Below, piece by piece: positions 25,965 through 36,905 of a stretch of 64,000 nucleotides of DNA; the stretch's first letter is position 1; every line of letters starts with the position of its first letter. The stretch lies in the NCBI RefSeq assembly GCF_000424065.1, contig NZ_AUJE01000002.1, forward strand, positions 62,001 to 126,000, in the 5' to 3' direction. The notes beneath the pieces are model-generated. The model ran no database searches. It saw only the letters and a program-made list of their open reading frames with translations, and was not told the origin of the DNA. The DNA is from Selenomonas ruminantium subsp. ruminantium ATCC 12561. GTDB taxonomy: Bacteria > Bacillota > Negativicutes > Selenomonadales > Selenomonadaceae. The translations under genes were made by a program, and so were the position numbers.

Positions 25965-28793
25965 ATGGAACAGTTTATCAAAATCAAGGGGGCAAGAGCC
26001 CATAACTTAAAGAATATCAATGTGGACATTCCGCGGGATAAATTGGTCGTGGTTACGGGCCTGTCGGGGTCAGGGAAATCCTCGCTGGCCTTTGATACGG
26101 TCTATGCCGAGGGCCAGCGGCGTTATGTGGAGTCGCTGTCCTCCTATGCCCGGCAGTTCCTGGGGCAGATGGACAAACCGGATGTGGATAATATCGACGG
26201 TCTGTCGCCGGCAATTTCCATTGACCAGAAGACCACGAGTCATAATCCGCGCTCCACGGTGGGCACGGTTACGGAAATCTATGACTATCTGCGTCTGCTC
26301 TTTGCGCGGGCGGGGCGTCCACACTGTCCCAAGTGCGGTAAGCCTATTACCCAGCAGACAGTTGACCAGATGGTGGACCAGATAAAGGAACTGCCCGAGC
26401 GCACGAAGCTGCTCATCATGGCACAGGTCGTGCGGGGTAAGAAGGGCGAGCACCGCAAGATTCTCGACCATATCCGCCATGAAGGCTATGTGCGGGTACG
26501 CATTGATGGGGAAATCTTCGACATCAACGACGATATCAATCTGGAGAAGAACAAGAAACATACCATCGAAGTCGTGATTGACCGTCTGGTGGTGCGCGAA
26601 GGCATGGACCAGCGGCTCGCCGATTCTTTGGAAACCGCGCTTAAACTCGGCGAAGGTGTGGTCTATGTGCAGGTAGTGGACGGTGAACTTTTGATGTTCA
26701 GCGAAAATTTCGCCTGCGTGGACTGTGGCATCAGTCTGCCGGAAATCACGCCGCGCATGTTTTCCTTCAATAATCCATATGGTGCCTGTCCTGTGTGTAT
26801 GGGGCTCGGCAGCCATATGGAATTTGACGAGGAACTCGTGATTCCTGACCCGAAGCTGTCGGTGGGCGGTGGCGTCTTTGCACCCTTGTCGAAGAACGTC
26901 CATTCCTATGCCATGTGTGCTATGGGAGCCGTGCTCAAGGATTATGGCTATGACCTCGATACGCCCTGGAAGGATATGGACAAAAAGACGCAGAAGGTAC
27001 TGCTCTATGGTTCGGCAGATGAAAAATTCCGCTTCCATTACACCAATATGTTTGGCGAAAACAAGGAATACAATGTGGAATTTGAGGGTGTTATGCCGCT
27101 GCTTGCCCGCCGTTACCGCGAAACGGATTCGGACGAAATGCGGGAGTCCTATGAGAATTACATGACCGAGATTCCCTGCTCGGCCTGTCATGGGGCACGC
27201 TTAAAGCCGGAAACGTTGTCGGTTCTGGTCGGCGGCAAGAATATCCATGAAGTGACGGATATGAACATCCGGGAGGCAGAGAGCTTTTTCCAGAATTTGG
27301 AATTGACACCGCGGGAAGCCAAGATTGCCAAGCAGATTTTGAAGGAAATCCATGCGCGGCTGAATTTCCTCTTAAATGTCGGATTGGATTATCTGACGCT
27401 GTCGCGGGCGGCAGGTACGCTGTCCGGCGGAGAGGCGCAGCGCATTCGTTTGGCTACGCAGATCGGCTCCGGCTTGCAGGGCGTGCTCTATGTACTCGAT
27501 GAGCCTAGTATCGGCCTGCATCAGCGGGACAACAACCGCCTGCTCGAAACCCTTAAAAATCTGCGGGATTTGGGCAATACCCTGCTTGTGGTCGAACATG
27601 ATGAAGACACGATGTATGCTGCTGACCATATCATTGATATCGGTCCGGGCGCCGGTGAGCATGGTGGTCAGGTGGTAGCGCAGGGAACGGCGCAGGAAAT
27701 CATGCAGGTGCCGGAATCGGTGACGGGGCAGTACCTTTCCCGCAAGAAGTTTATTCCCGTGCCCTCCCGCCGCCGTCCGGGCAATGGCAAATGTCTGGAA
27801 GTCGTGGGGGCTGCGGAAAACAATCTCAAGGATATCAACGTGAAGTTCCCGTTGGGCACGCTGACGCTCGTAACGGGCGTGTCCGGCTCGGGCAAGAGTA
27901 CATTGGTCAATGAGATTCTCTACAAGGGCATTGCCTCACGGCTCTATCATGCCAAGGGCAAGCCGGGCAAACATAAGAAAATCAAGGGCTTGGAGCATAT
28001 CGACAAGATTATCGATATCGACCAGCAGCCCATTGGCCGCACGCCACGTTCCAATCCGGCTACATATACCGGCGTTTTTGATGCGATTCGGGAGTTGTTC
28101 AGTCAGACTAGTGAGTCCAAGGTGCGCGGATACAAGGCCGGGCGGTTCAGCTTCAATGTTAAGGGCGGGCGCTGTGAAGCCTGCAAGGGTGATGGCATTT
28201 TGAAGATTGAAATGCACTTCCTGCCGGATGTTTATGTGCCCTGCGAGGTCTGCAAGGGAGCGCGGTACAATCGCGAAACGCTTGAAGTCCGCTATAAGGG
28301 CAAGACCATTGCTGATGTGCTCGATATGACGATTGATGAAGCGGTGGTGTTCTTTGCCAATGTGCCGAAGATTGCCCGCAAATTGCAGGTCATTCAGGAT
28401 GTGGGCTTAGGTTATATCAAGCTAGGACAGCCGGCGACTACGTTATCCGGCGGTGAGGCGCAGCGTGTAAAATTGGCTACGGAACTTTCCCGCCGCAGTA
28501 CGGGTAAGACGCTTTATATTTTGGACGAACCGACTACAGGCCTGCATTCAGCGGATATTCATAAGCTGTTGGGGATTTTGCAGCGGCTGGTCGATGGCGG
28601 CGATACGGTCGTGGTCATTGAACATAACCTCGATGTGATTAAGACGGCTGACCATATTATCGACTTGGGGCCGGAAGGCGGCGATAAGGGTGGTACCATT
28701 GTGGCCTCTGGCAGACCTGAAGATATTGTGAAGGTTTCGGCTTCTTATACTGGGAAGTTCTTGAAGCCGCTGTTGGAAGAAAAGAACGAATAA
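25965..28793 (+). CDS. uvrA: Excinuclease ABC subunit A
   Basis: Damage-recognition ATPase of nucleotide excision repair, 942 residues. Two ABC ATPase modules are seen: Walker [21 protein letters not shown] near residue 32 and [15 protein letters not shown] near 640, with [16 protein letters not shown] and [16 protein letters not shown] signatures. Zinc-binding pairs [28 protein letters not shown] and [10 protein letters not shown] are in place. It is a lone gene; its usual partner uvrB is not in the window. Confidence 0.96.
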   Translation: MEQFIKIKGARAHNLKNINVDIPRDKLVVVTGLSGSGKSSLAFDTVYAEGQRRYVESLSSYARQFLGQMDKPDVDNIDGLSPAISIDQKTTSHNPRSTVGTVTEIYDYLRLLFARAGRPHCPKCGKPITQQTVDQMVDQIKELPERTKLLIMAQVVRGKKGEHRKILDHIRHEGYVRVRIDGEIFDINDDINLEKNKKHTIEVVIDRLVVREGMDQRLADSLETALKLGEGVVYVQVVDGELLMFSENFACVDCGISLPEITPRMFSFNNPYGACPVCMGLGSHMEFDEELVIPDPKLSVGGGVFAPLSKNVHSYAMCAMGAVLKDYGYDLDTPWKDMDKKTQKVLLYGSADEKFRFHYTNMFGENKEYNVEFEGVMPLLARRYRETDSDEMRESYENYMTEIPCSACHGARLKPETLSVLVGGKNIHEVTDMNIREAESFFQNLELTPREAKIAKQILKEIHARLNFLLNVGLDYLTLSRAAGTLSGGEAQRIRLATQIGSGLQGVLYVLDEPSIGLHQRDNNRLLETLKNLRDLGNTLLVVEHDEDTMYAADHIIDIGPGAGEHGGQVVAQGTAQEIMQVPESVTGQYLSRKKFIPVPSRRRPGNGKCLEVVGAAENNLKDINVKFPLGTLTLVTGVSGSGKSTLVNEILYKGIASRLYHAKGKPGKHKKIKGLEHIDKIIDIDQQPIGRTPRSNPATYTGVFDAIRELFSQTSESKVRGYKAGRFSFNVKGGRCEACKGDGILKIEMHFLPDVYVPCEVCKGARYNRETLEVRYKGKTIADVLDMTIDEAVVFFANVPKIARKLQVIQDVGLGYIKLGQPATTLSGGEAQRVKLATELSRRSTGKTLYILDEPTTGLHSADIHKLLGILQRLVDGGDTVVVIEHNLDVIKTADHIIDLGPEGGDKGGTIVASGRPEDIVKVSASYTGKFLKPLLEEKNE

Positions 28794-28834
28794 TAATACG
28801 CACGATGGTGTTCGTGGTGATTGGCGCGCGGCCT

Positions 28835-29013
28835 GGGCCTTGCCTGCCATTCGCTATGGTGCTTAGCTAAAAACGATTTTTGCCTATCAATTAGGTATCT
28901 GTAAAAATCAAAACTCGCTTTGCTCAGACAGTAGATTTTTACAGATAATATTGCGGTGGGCAGAAATCGTTTTTTTTACGCTAAGCGCCATACGCTGCTG
29001 ACAGGCAAGGCCC
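28835..29013. repeat. Very long imperfect hairpin (about 180 nt)
   Basis: Four nested complementary blocks: GGGCCTTGCCTG (28835-28846) with CAGGCAAGGCCC (29002-29013); TATGGTGCTTAGC with GCTAAGCGCCATA; AAACGATTTTTGCC with GGGCAGAAATCGTTT; TATCTGTAAAAATC with GATTTTTACAGATA. The loop holds CGCTTTGCTCAGACAG, related to the core of the hairpin array at 39.9-40.5 kb. It lies between uvrA and the next gene; no ORF uses it. Confidence 0.75.
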
Positions 29014-29188
29014 CGGTCGCGCTTAATGCCATCGCTGGCACTTATGGAATGCGTTTTATAAACGACTTCTGCGAATAGTGGCTAAAAGTACGTTGTCGAT
29101 GTTTATGGAAAAGCTGGATTTAAGTTTCGCTGTGTTTATCCGATATATGGATAAAAGGGGATTTGTCGATTCTAAGGAGGGACGGACA

Positions 29189-30034
29189 ATGCGGATTGTG
29201 CAGAAGCTTACGCGCAGTGAGTTGGATGCTTATGTCAAACAGCCAACGGCGAAGAAACTTAGGGATAAGGTGATGAAGGACGGCGTTTATATTCCTGAAG
29301 GGGATAAGGAGGCGGCGGCGGTTTATGTGGATTCACGGCAGAAAGAATTGGCGGCGGGCAAGGCAGAGGGGCAGGATAGTGTGGAGATTTCTGCTGATGG
29401 CTATGCCTTGAAGGCACAGGAACAGGAGACGGAGAAGGATGCGTCTTTTTCGTATACGCGTATTGGGGATTCCAACCGGTATCGCTTGCAGTTTGACAAC
29501 ACGGCGATGATTAGCCGGGCGGTGAAACAGGGCTATGTGGAGATTGAGGGGCAGCGGGTGGATTTGTCGGATGAGGTCAAAAAGCAATTGCTCGCTGCCG
29601 GGAAGGAAATCGACGGTGTAAGAAAGCAGATTTCTACGCATAACTTCTTGTTGCATGAAGCGGCTTATGCACAGCAGAGCCGGGATGCCATGCAGGAGGA
29701 AGGGGAGAAGATGTCCCGGGTGATGATGACGGTCAGCCGTATTATGCATGGGCGGAAGGTTTCACCGGCGGACGAAAAGGAACTCATGGAGTTCAATAAA
29801 GATCTGTACGCCATGGCGAAAAATGCAGCGGCGTTGGAGCGACACCGTCACAAGCATGATGCGGAAGACGACAAGATTTCTGCGGAAAATGAGCGGGCCA
29901 GAGAGCGGGCAGCGGAGCCGAAGGACTACAGTGTTGAGGAGACGCCTATGCCCAATATGACCACGGAAATGACCGTGGACTTGGAAGGGGAAATGCCGCA
30001 GATAGAGGATGTGGGAGCCGTGTTGCGGGATTGA
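29189..30034 (+). CDS. Conserved-looking protein of unknown function
   Basis: 281 residues, unrecognised. The ATG at 29189 follows a strong AAGGAGGG ribosome site; the frame is open 111 bases further upstream but that part looks unlike the rest. The protein is hydrophilic and charged, with no signal peptide or membrane segment. Residues about 100-190 read as a mixed region with SYTRIGDSNRYRLQFDNT, followed by a helical, Lys/Glu-rich part (KQLLAAGKEIDGVRKQIS; EKELMEFNKDLYAMAKNAA) and an acidic C-terminus with NMTTEMTVDLEGEMPQIE. It stands alone before the pyrimidine operon promoter. Confidence 0.6.
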   Translation: MRIVQKLTRSELDAYVKQPTAKKLRDKVMKDGVYIPEGDKEAAAVYVDSRQKELAAGKAEGQDSVEISADGYALKAQEQETEKDASFSYTRIGDSNRYRLQFDNTAMISRAVKQGYVEIEGQRVDLSDEVKKQLLAAGKEIDGVRKQISTHNFLLHEAAYAQQSRDAMQEEGEKMSRVMMTVSRIMHGRKVSPADEKELMEFNKDLYAMAKNAAALERHRHKHDAEDDKISAENERARERAAEPKDYSVEETPMPNMTTEMTVDLEGEMPQIEDVGAVLRD

Positions 30035-30045
30035 AAAATTAATCC

Positions 30046-30074
30046 TTGCTTTTTCAGGATGTCCGCGCTATAAT
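30046..30074 (+). promoter_or_regulatory. Promoter of a short leader transcript upstream of the pyr operon
   Basis: TTGCTT, 17 bases, TATAAT: a near-consensus sigma-70 promoter 12 bases after the preceding gene. Transcription would start near 30081 and meet the terminator at 30207-30247. Confidence 0.7.
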
Positions 30075-30080
30075 TACATA

Positions 30081-30247
30081 CAAAGCAGACGAGAGCTGCT
30101 CAAGGACAAATGAATACATTGCCTTTTTAAGATGCGTACTGCGATGCGCATAAGGGGAGCCTGACATAAATATAGCTATAAGTATAACTATAACTGGAAG
30201 TAAAGCGGGAGCTTTCTTATGCATACGCATAAGGAGCTCCCTTTTTT
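30081..30247 (+). ncRNA. Candidate leader or small RNA ahead of pyrB, with terminator
   Basis: Between a good promoter and a good terminator there are about 165 bases with only tiny reading frames (for example one of six codons from 30110). A segment GCATAAGGGGAGC at 30148-30160 nearly repeats the 3' arm of the terminator (GCATAAGGAGC at 30227), so it could pair with the terminator's 5' arm instead and act as an antiterminator. No PyrR-binding-loop sequence was recognised. It may be an attenuator for the pyr genes or an independent small RNA. Confidence 0.45.
30207..30247 (+). terminator. Terminator/attenuator upstream of pyrB
   Basis: GGGAGCT...TTATGC, loop ATAC, GCATAA...AGCTCCC followed by TTTTTT. 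It is about 100 bases before pyrB and ends the leader transcript. Confidence 0.88.
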
Positions 30248-30289
30248 GTGCTTTATGCAGGCATATTTTCAAAGACAATGGATTTCTCC

Positions 30290-30319
30290 TTGAAAGTTTA
30301 TGCAAACTTAATGTATAAT
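30290..30319 (+). promoter_or_regulatory. Second promoter directly upstream of pyrB
   Basis: TTGAAA, 18 bases, TATAAT, located after the leader terminator and 33 bases before the pyrB start. It would allow pyr transcription independent of the leader. Confidence 0.6.
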
Positions 30320-30351
30320 TATTAATGTCAACCTGTTAAGGAGTGAATGAC

Positions 30352-31299
30352 TTGGAGAAAAACAAATTGTCCCTGCGGGGAAAGAATGTTCTGGGCCTGG
30401 AAGATTTCAGCCCGGAAGAGATTCGCTTGGTGCTTGATACTGCCAAGGAAATGAAGAACATTATTCATCGGGACATCAAGAAGGTTCCGACCCTGCGCGG
30501 CAAATCCATTGTCACCCTGTTTTATGAACCAAGTACCCGTACCCGTACTTCCTTTGAACTGGCGGGCAAATACCTCGGCGCAGATGTGGTAAACATCACG
30601 GCTGGTTCGAGCAGTATCGTCAAGGGCGAAAGCCTCAGAGATACGCTCTACACCATCGAGGCTATGGGCGTAGATGCCATCGTTATGCGCCATAAGGCGG
30701 AAGGTGCGGCAGAATACGCATCGCGGGTGGTAAGTCCCGTAATCCTGAACGCCGGTGACGGCGCACACGCACATCCTTCGCAGGGCCTGTTGAACCTCTT
30801 TACCATCGAGGAACATAAAGGCCATCTTGAAGGGCTGAAGGTCGCCATTATCGGTGATGTGCTCCACAGCCGTGTAGCCCGCTCCGATATCTACGGCATG
30901 CGCAAGATGGGCATGGAAGTGCATATCGCCGGCCCCAAGACCTTGCTGCCGCGTTTCCTCTATGAAGAACCGGGCATTGTGGTGCATGAGCGCATTGAAG
31001 ATGCTATCGCCAACGCTGATGTAATCGAAGTGCTGCGCATTCAGCTCGAACGTATGAAGGGCGGCCTGTTCCCGACAACCCGCGAATATGCACGGATTTT
31101 CGGTCTCAACGATACGCGTCTGAAGCTGGCCAAGGATGATGTGCTGATTCTGCATCCGGGCCCCATGAATAAGGGCTGGGAAATCTCGCCCTTCACGGCT
31201 TACGGCAAGAATTCGGCCATTCAGGAAGAAGTACAGAATGGCGTAGCGGTGCGCATGGCGCTCTTTACCTTGGTGCTGACGGGAGGAAAACAGGCATGA
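30352..31299 (+). CDS. pyrB: Aspartate carbamoyltransferase catalytic subunit
   Basis: Forms carbamoyl aspartate, the first committed step of pyrimidine synthesis. The carbamoyl-phosphate site FYEPSTRTRTSFELAGKYLG and the GDGAHAHPSQGLLNLF and HPGPMNKGWEI stretches are typical. I start at the TTG at 30352, eight bases after AAGGAG; the GTG at 30343 lies on top of that ribosome site. About 315 residues. No pyrI regulatory subunit follows; the gene overlaps pyrC by four bases. Confidence 0.93.
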   Translation: MEKNKLSLRGKNVLGLEDFSPEEIRLVLDTAKEMKNIIHRDIKKVPTLRGKSIVTLFYEPSTRTRTSFELAGKYLGADVVNITAGSSSIVKGESLRDTLYTIEAMGVDAIVMRHKAEGAAEYASRVVSPVILNAGDGAHAHPSQGLLNLFTIEEHKGHLEGLKVAIIGDVLHSRVARSDIYGMRKMGMEVHIAGPKTLLPRFLYEEPGIVVHERIEDAIANADVIEVLRIQLERMKGGLFPTTREYARIFGLNDTRLKLAKDDVLILHPGPMNKGWEISPFTAYGKNSAIQEEVQNGVAVRMALFTLVLTGGKQA

Positions 31300-32585
31300 A
31301 AATTTTGCTCAAAGGCGGACGCGTAATCAATCCGGAAAATAAATTCGATGCAGTGGCAGATGTGCTCGTAGAAGACGGCAAGATTGTAAAAATCGGTGCA
31401 GGAATTGAAGATAAAGCTGACGAAATTTATAACGTTGCGGGCAAAGTGGTAACGCCGGGACTTATTGATCTGCATGTACACCTGCGGGAACCGGGCCAGG
31501 AAGCCAAAGAGGATTTTGCCTCCGGCTCCAAGGCGGCAGCTGCGGGCGGTTTTACGACCATCTGCACCATGCCCAACACCAAACCGGTGGTGGATTCGGC
31601 AGCGCTCGTGCGCAGCCTGAAGATGCGGGCACAGGAAGCCGCCTGCGTCAATGTGGAAATCATCGGTGCGGTAACGAAAAATCAGGAGGGCAAGGAACTG
31701 GCTGAAGTCGGCGATATGATTGAAGCTGGAGCCGTAGCCTTCTCTGACGATGGTCATTTTGACGCCAATGCCAAGGTCATGCTGAATGCCTTTGACTATC
31801 TGCATACCTTTGATAAAGTCATCATCAACCATGAGGAAGAAACAACGCTCGTCGAGGAAGGTGTGATGAACGAAGGTCATCGCAGTGCGATGCTCGGTCT
31901 TAAAGGCCGCCCGTCTGTTGCGGAGGATATCGCCGTAGCCCGCGATGTGCTGCTGGCTGAATATGCTGGCGCCCGCGTCCATGTGGCCCATATCAGCACG
32001 GCCCGTTCCGTGGATATCGTACGCCAGGCCAAGAAGCGCGGTGTAAGGGTGACGGCAGAAGCCACGCCGCAGCATCTGACCATGACGGAAGACTGTGTCA
32101 ATCTCTTTGATACCTCCACGAAAATCAATCCGCCCCTGCGGGCAGCAAAGGATTGTGAGGCAATCCTCGAAGGGTTGAAAGACGGCACCATTGATGCCAT
32201 CGTCACCGACCACAGCCCGCATGCGCAGGAAGAAAAGGATAGGGAGTACATCTACGCGCCAAGCGGTTTCCCGGGCCTTGAAACGTCTCTGGGCATTATG
32301 CTGACGGATTTGTATCATGAGCAGAAACTGGACCTGCCCCTGATTATCTCCAAGATGAGCTATGAACCGGCGAGGGTTTTTGGTCTTGAAGCAGGCAAGC
32401 TCAGCGAAGGTGCGCAGGCTGATATCACGGTTATCGACCCGGAACTGGAGTGGACGGTTGACGAAAAAGAATTCTATACCAAGGGCAGCCATAGCCCGTT
32501 TGTGGGCCGTAAGCTCAAGGGCAAGGCGGTGCTGACCATGGTTAAAGGTAAAGTAGTTATGCAGGATGGTAAAATCTTGGACTAA
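31296..32585 (+). CDS. pyrC: Dihydroorotase
   Basis: Zinc amidohydrolase closing carbamoyl aspartate to dihydroorotate. The metal motif DLHVHLREPGQEAKEDF (HxH), later TMPNTKPVVDS, the histidines in INHEEE and HVAHIST, and the aspartate of IVTDHSPH are present. 429 residues, class I bacterial type. The start overlaps the pyrB stop (ATGA). Confidence 0.95.
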   Translation: MKILLKGGRVINPENKFDAVADVLVEDGKIVKIGAGIEDKADEIYNVAGKVVTPGLIDLHVHLREPGQEAKEDFASGSKAAAAGGFTTICTMPNTKPVVDSAALVRSLKMRAQEAACVNVEIIGAVTKNQEGKELAEVGDMIEAGAVAFSDDGHFDANAKVMLNAFDYLHTFDKVIINHEEETTLVEEGVMNEGHRSAMLGLKGRPSVAEDIAVARDVLLAEYAGARVHVAHISTARSVDIVRQAKKRGVRVTAEATPQHLTMTEDCVNLFDTSTKINPPLRAAKDCEAILEGLKDGTIDAIVTDHSPHAQEEKDREYIYAPSGFPGLETSLGIMLTDLYHEQKLDLPLIISKMSYEPARVFGLEAGKLSEGAQADITVIDPELEWTVDEKEFYTKGSHSPFVGRKLKGKAVLTMVKGKVVMQDGKILD

Positions 32586-32605
32586 CAGATTAATGAGGTG
32601 TTTTC

Positions 32606-33676
32606 ATGAAGGGTAAATTAATCCTCGAAGACGGCAGCGTTTTTACGGGGCAGTTATTAAATGACAGCCGGGCGACCGGCGAAGTGGTGTTCAACACCAG
32701 CATGACGGGGTATCAGGAAAGTCTTACGGACCCCAGCTATTGCCGCCAGATTTTGACGCTGACCTATCCTATGGTAGGCAATTACGGGATTGCCGATATC
32801 TTTATGCAGTCCCGCAAGGCTTTTGTGGGCGGCTTTGTCATCGGCGAACTTTGTGAGCTGGGCAGCAACTGGCATTATGAGGAAAGTCTGGCGGAGTTTT
32901 TGACCCGTCAGAATATCCCTTGCCTGTATGATGTAGATACCCGCGCCGTGACCCGCAAAATCCGCAATGCCGGTACCATGAAGGGGATTATCGTACCCGC
33001 AGATGCCGAGCAGGCAGAAATCGACAAGCTTATGGCGGTGCCCATCAAAAAAGAGGTGGTTATGGAAGTAACCACGAAGGAAGCTTACACGATGGAAGCC
33101 GAGAACGAAGATGCACCGCTGGTTGTGGCCATGGACTTCGGCGTTAAGCAGAACATCCTGACTTCTCTGCACAATATCGGCTGCAAGTTGCAGGTCGTGC
33201 CGGCCGATACCAAGGCTGAGGATATCCTCGCGATGAATCCGGACGGGATTTTCCTCTCCAACGGCCCCGGCGACCCTGCCGATGTGCCGGAAATCGTCGA
33301 AGAAATCAAAAAGCTGATTGGCAAAAAGCCCATCTTTGGTATCTGCCTTGGCCATCAGCTGATTGCCCGCGCTTTGGGGGCTAAGACCTACAAGCTCAAA
33401 TTCGGCCACCGCGGCTCGAATCAGCCGGTCAAAGACCTGCGCACGGGCAAGGTGCAGATTTCCTCGCAGAATCACGGCTTTGCGGTCGAGGAGGAATCCC
33501 TCAAAGACTTGCCGCTGGAAGTAACCCATATCAATGTCAACGATGGTACGGTGGAAGGTATGCGCCATAAGGAGCTGCCGCTGTTCTCCGTGCAGTATCA
33601 TCCGGAAGCCTCGCCGGGCCCGGACGACAACCTCTATCTGTTTGACGAATTTTGGACCATGTTGAAGGGAGAATAA
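32606..33676 (+). CDS. carA: Carbamoyl-phosphate synthase small (glutaminase) subunit
   Basis: Hydrolyses glutamine and passes ammonia to CarB. The N-terminal domain starts [15 protein letters not shown] and includes [17 protein letters not shown]; the class I glutaminase has the nucleophile cysteine in [15 protein letters not shown] and the His/Glu pair in [11 protein letters not shown]. 356 residues. GAGGTG precedes the ATG. Confidence 0.95.
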   Translation: MKGKLILEDGSVFTGQLLNDSRATGEVVFNTSMTGYQESLTDPSYCRQILTLTYPMVGNYGIADIFMQSRKAFVGGFVIGELCELGSNWHYEESLAEFLTRQNIPCLYDVDTRAVTRKIRNAGTMKGIIVPADAEQAEIDKLMAVPIKKEVVMEVTTKEAYTMEAENEDAPLVVAMDFGVKQNILTSLHNIGCKLQVVPADTKAEDILAMNPDGIFLSNGPGDPADVPEIVEEIKKLIGKKPIFGICLGHQLIARALGAKTYKLKFGHRGSNQPVKDLRTGKVQISSQNHGFAVEEESLKDLPLEVTHINVNDGTVEGMRHKELPLFSVQYHPEASPGPDDNLYLFDEFWTMLKGE

Positions 33677-33677
33677 G

Positions 33678-36600
33678 ATGCCAAAGAAGGAAAATCTCAA
33701 AAAAGTAATGGTTATTGGCTCTGGCCCCATCATCATCGGTCAGGCAGCCGAATTTGACTATGCCGGTTCCCAGGCCTGCCGCGCCCTCAAAGAAGAAGGA
33801 CTCGAAGTAGTGCTGGTAAACTCCAATCCGGCAACCATCATGACGGATACGCATATTGCTGACCGCGTGTATATCGAGCCGCTGACGCCGGAATTTTTGG
33901 CCGAAATCATCGCTAAGGAAAAGCCAGACGGTTTACTGGCAACCCTGGGCGGTCAGGCAGGACTCAATCTTGCCGTACAGCTCGCAGAGCGCGGTGTACT
34001 TAAGGAACACGGCGTAGAACTCTTGGGAACGCCGCTGTCGGCCATCAAGCAGGCCGAAGACCGGGAACTCTTTAAGGAAACCATGGAAAAACTCGGTGAA
34101 CCCATCCCGGAAAGTACCATTGTGGAAGATGTGCCCAGTGCTGTGGAATTTGCGAACGGCATTGGCTATCCGGTTATCGTGCGCCCGGCTTACACCATGG
34201 GCGGCACGGGCGGCGGCATTGCCGAGAATGAAGAAGAACTCATTGATATCGTCATCAAGGGCCTGAATTACTCCCTGATTGGCCAGGTGCTCATCGAGCG
34301 CAGCGTGGCCGGCTGGAAGGAAATCGAATACGAAGTCATGCGTGATGGCAACGACAACTGCATCACCGTCTGCAATATGGAAAACTTCGACCCCGTGGGC
34401 GTGCATACCGGTGACTCCATCGTTGTCGCACCGTCGCAGACGCTGACTGACCATGAGTATCAGATGCTTAGAAGTGCTTCCCTGCGCATTATCCGCGAAC
34501 TCGGCATCGAAGGCGGCTGCAACGCGCAGTATGCCCTCGACCCCAACAGCAACCGCTACTATGTTATCGAAGTAAATCCTCGTGTAAGCCGTTCCTCGGC
34601 GCTGGCGTCCAAGGCAACGGGTTATCCGATTGCCAAGGTTTCGGCCAAGATTGCCATCGGCTATACGCTTGATGAAATCACCAATGCGGTAACGCAGAAG
34701 ACCAAGGCCTGCTTTGAGCCGTCGCTTGACTACTGCGTCGTGAAATTCCCGCGCTGGCCCTTTGACAAGTTCGTCTATGCGGATAAGACGCTGGGCACGC
34801 AGATGAAAGCCACGGGCGAGGTCATGAGCATTGACCGCCACTTTGAAGGCGCTATCCTCAAGGCTGTGCGCTCGTTGGAAATCGGCGTACACCGCTTGTC
34901 CATGCCGAAAATGGCCGCCTGGGATGATGCAAGAGTCAAGAAGAACCTCAACCGCATCAACGACGAGCGTATCTTCGTGATTGCCGAAGCCCTGCGCCGC
35001 GGCATTGCCACGGTGGATGAGATTCACGCCATCACGAAAGTGGACAAATGGTTTATCAATAAAATCAACAACATCGCGCAGGTGGAAAATCAGCTGGGCA
35101 GCGAACCGTTGACGCCGAGCCTGATGCTGGCGGCGAAGAATGTGGGCCTGGCCGATGTATCTATCGCCGAAATCACCGGCAAGAGCATGGATGAAATCCG
35201 CACCACGCGCAAGAGCATGGGCGTAATGCCCTGCTACAAGATGGTTGATACCTGTGCGGCCGAATTTGAAGCTGCAACGCCGTACTATTACTCCACCTTC
35301 CGCGCGGAGCAGGATGAAGTTGCGGTGTCGGATAAGCGCAAGGTCATCGTGCTGGGCTCCGGGCCTATCCGCATCGGTCAGGGTGTGGAATTTGACTACT
35401 GCTCGGTACATTCCGTATGGGCGCTTAAGGAAATGGGCATTGAAGCCATCATCATCAACAACAATCCGGAAACCGTATCCACGGACTTTGATATCTCCGA
35501 CCGACTGTATTTTGAACCGCTGACCACGGAAGATGTGCTCAACATCATCGACAAGGAAAAGCCGGAAGGCGTTATCGTCCAGTTCGGCGGGCAGACGGCC
35601 ATCAATCTGGCCGCATCCCTGCAGAAGGCCGGTGTCAAGGTGTTCGGTACTTCCGTAGATGACATCGATAGAGCCGAAGACCGTGAGCGCTTCGATGAAG
35701 TGCTGACCCAGACGCAGATTCCCCGTCCGCAGGGTATCAGCGTGACGAACCTCGAAGATGCCATCAGCGGGGCTGAGCGTATCGGCTATCCGGTTATGGT
35801 GCGTCCGTCCTATGTATTAGGCGGCCGGGCAATGGAAATCGTCTACAATGAAGCGGAACTGCGTGACTACATGAGCCGCGCCGTAAAGGTGACGCCAGAC
35901 CATCCGGTACTGGTTGACCGCTATATGCAGGGCACGGAAGTGGAAGTTGACGCCATTTCCGACGGCATGGATGTGCTGATTCCGGGCATCATGGAACATG
36001 TGGAACGCGCTGGCGTACACTCCGGCGACAGTATCGCCGTATACCCGCCGCGCACCCTGTCCTCCAAGGTGCTGTACACCATTATCGACTACACCAAGCG
36101 GCTGGCGGTGGCGCTCCATGTCAAGGGCCTTTTGAATATCCAGTTCGTAGTCGTCAATGACGAGGTTTTCATCATCGAAGTCAATCCGCGTTCCAGCCGT
36201 ACGGTTCCCTTCCTCTCGAAGGTTACGGATGTGAAGATGGTCAATCTGGCCACCCGCATTGCACTGGGCGCATCACTTAAAGAAGTCAGCGAACGCACAG
36301 GTCTGGTACCGCCCAAACCCTATGTGGCGGTGAAAGCGCCGGTGTTCTCCTTCGCCAAGATGACGGATGTGGATATCGCCCTCGGCCCCGAAATGAAATC
36401 CACGGGTGAGGTCATGGGCATTGACTATCACTATGCCCGTGCCCTCTACAAGGCCATTGTCGGCTCCGGCATCAACGTGCCGACCAAGGGTTGTGTGCTC
36501 TTTACGGTAGCCGATAAGGATAAGGAAGAAATGAAGCAGCTGGCCAAGGCCTTTGCGGATTTGGACTTCCAGATTGCCGCGACAGAAGGTACGGCCAAGG

Positions 36601-36905
36601 CCATCAAGTCCATGGGCATTGATGTGGAAGTTGTGGGCAAGGTTCACGAACGCAGCTCCGATATCATCGAAAAAATCAAGACGGGCAAGATTCATATGGT
36701 CATCAATACCCTGACCCAGGGCAAGCACTCACTGAAGGACGGTTTCAAAATCCGCCGCGCTACGGTGGAACATGGCATTGCCTGCTTGACCTCGCTGGAT
36801 ACGGCTTGGGAAGTTATGCGGGTGCTCTCCTTTATGCGCGAACGTCGTCTGGTCTATTCGCTGGCCATTCAGGACTATGTGGGAGGCGGTGACGACCTTG
36901 CCTAA
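33678..36905 (+). CDS. carB: Carbamoyl-phosphate synthase large subunit
   Basis: 1075-residue synthetase with two homologous halves, each an ATP-grasp unit. Each half begins with a GSGPIxIGQ motif ([19 protein letters not shown] and [19 protein letters not shown]). Nucleotide sites [13 protein letters not shown] and [14 protein letters not shown] are seen, and the C-terminal about 140 residues form the MGS-like allosteric domain ([17 protein letters not shown]). One base separates it from carA. It serves both pyrimidine and arginine synthesis unless a second copy exists. Confidence 0.96.
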   Translation: MPKKENLKKVMVIGSGPIIIGQAAEFDYAGSQACRALKEEGLEVVLVNSNPATIMTDTHIADRVYIEPLTPEFLAEIIAKEKPDGLLATLGGQAGLNLAVQLAERGVLKEHGVELLGTPLSAIKQAEDRELFKETMEKLGEPIPESTIVEDVPSAVEFANGIGYPVIVRPAYTMGGTGGGIAENEEELIDIVIKGLNYSLIGQVLIERSVAGWKEIEYEVMRDGNDNCITVCNMENFDPVGVHTGDSIVVAPSQTLTDHEYQMLRSASLRIIRELGIEGGCNAQYALDPNSNRYYVIEVNPRVSRSSALASKATGYPIAKVSAKIAIGYTLDEITNAVTQKTKACFEPSLDYCVVKFPRWPFDKFVYADKTLGTQMKATGEVMSIDRHFEGAILKAVRSLEIGVHRLSMPKMAAWDDARVKKNLNRINDERIFVIAEALRRGIATVDEIHAITKVDKWFINKINNIAQVENQLGSEPLTPSLMLAAKNVGLADVSIAEITGKSMDEIRTTRKSMGVMPCYKMVDTCAAEFEAATPYYYSTFRAEQDEVAVSDKRKVIVLGSGPIRIGQGVEFDYCSVHSVWALKEMGIEAIIINNNPETVSTDFDISDRLYFEPLTTEDVLNIIDKEKPEGVIVQFGGQTAINLAASLQKAGVKVFGTSVDDIDRAEDRERFDEVLTQTQIPRPQGISVTNLEDAISGAERIGYPVMVRPSYVLGGRAMEIVYNEAELRDYMSRAVKVTPDHPVLVDRYMQGTEVEVDAISDGMDVLIPGIMEHVERAGVHSGDSIAVYPPRTLSSKVLYTIIDYTKRLAVALHVKGLLNIQFVVVNDEVFIIEVNPRSSRTVPFLSKVTDVKMVNLATRIALGASLKEVSERTGLVPPKPYVAVKAPVFSFAKMTDVDIALGPEMKSTGEVMGIDYHYARALYKAIVGSGINVPTKGCVLFTVADKDKEEMKQLAKAFADLDFQIAATEGTAKAIKSMGIDVEVVGKVHERSSDIIEKIKTGKIHMVINTLTQGKHSLKDGFKIRRATVEHGIACLTSLDTAWEVMRVLSFMRERRLVYSLAIQDYVGGGDDLA

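Noticed and set aside
30081-30247. Leader considered as 6S RNA or a manganese-type riboswitch
   Set aside because: Length is near that of 6S RNA and a GGGGAG string is present, but the expected flanking helices and conserved bases were not recognised.
31221-32492. 423-codon minus-strand open frame under pyrC
   Set aside because: Antisense shadow of a well-supported dihydroorotase.
33933-35411. 492-codon minus-strand open frame under carB
   Set aside because: Arises from codon bias of carB on the other strand; composition (many H, R and D runs) is not protein-like and no motif is seen.
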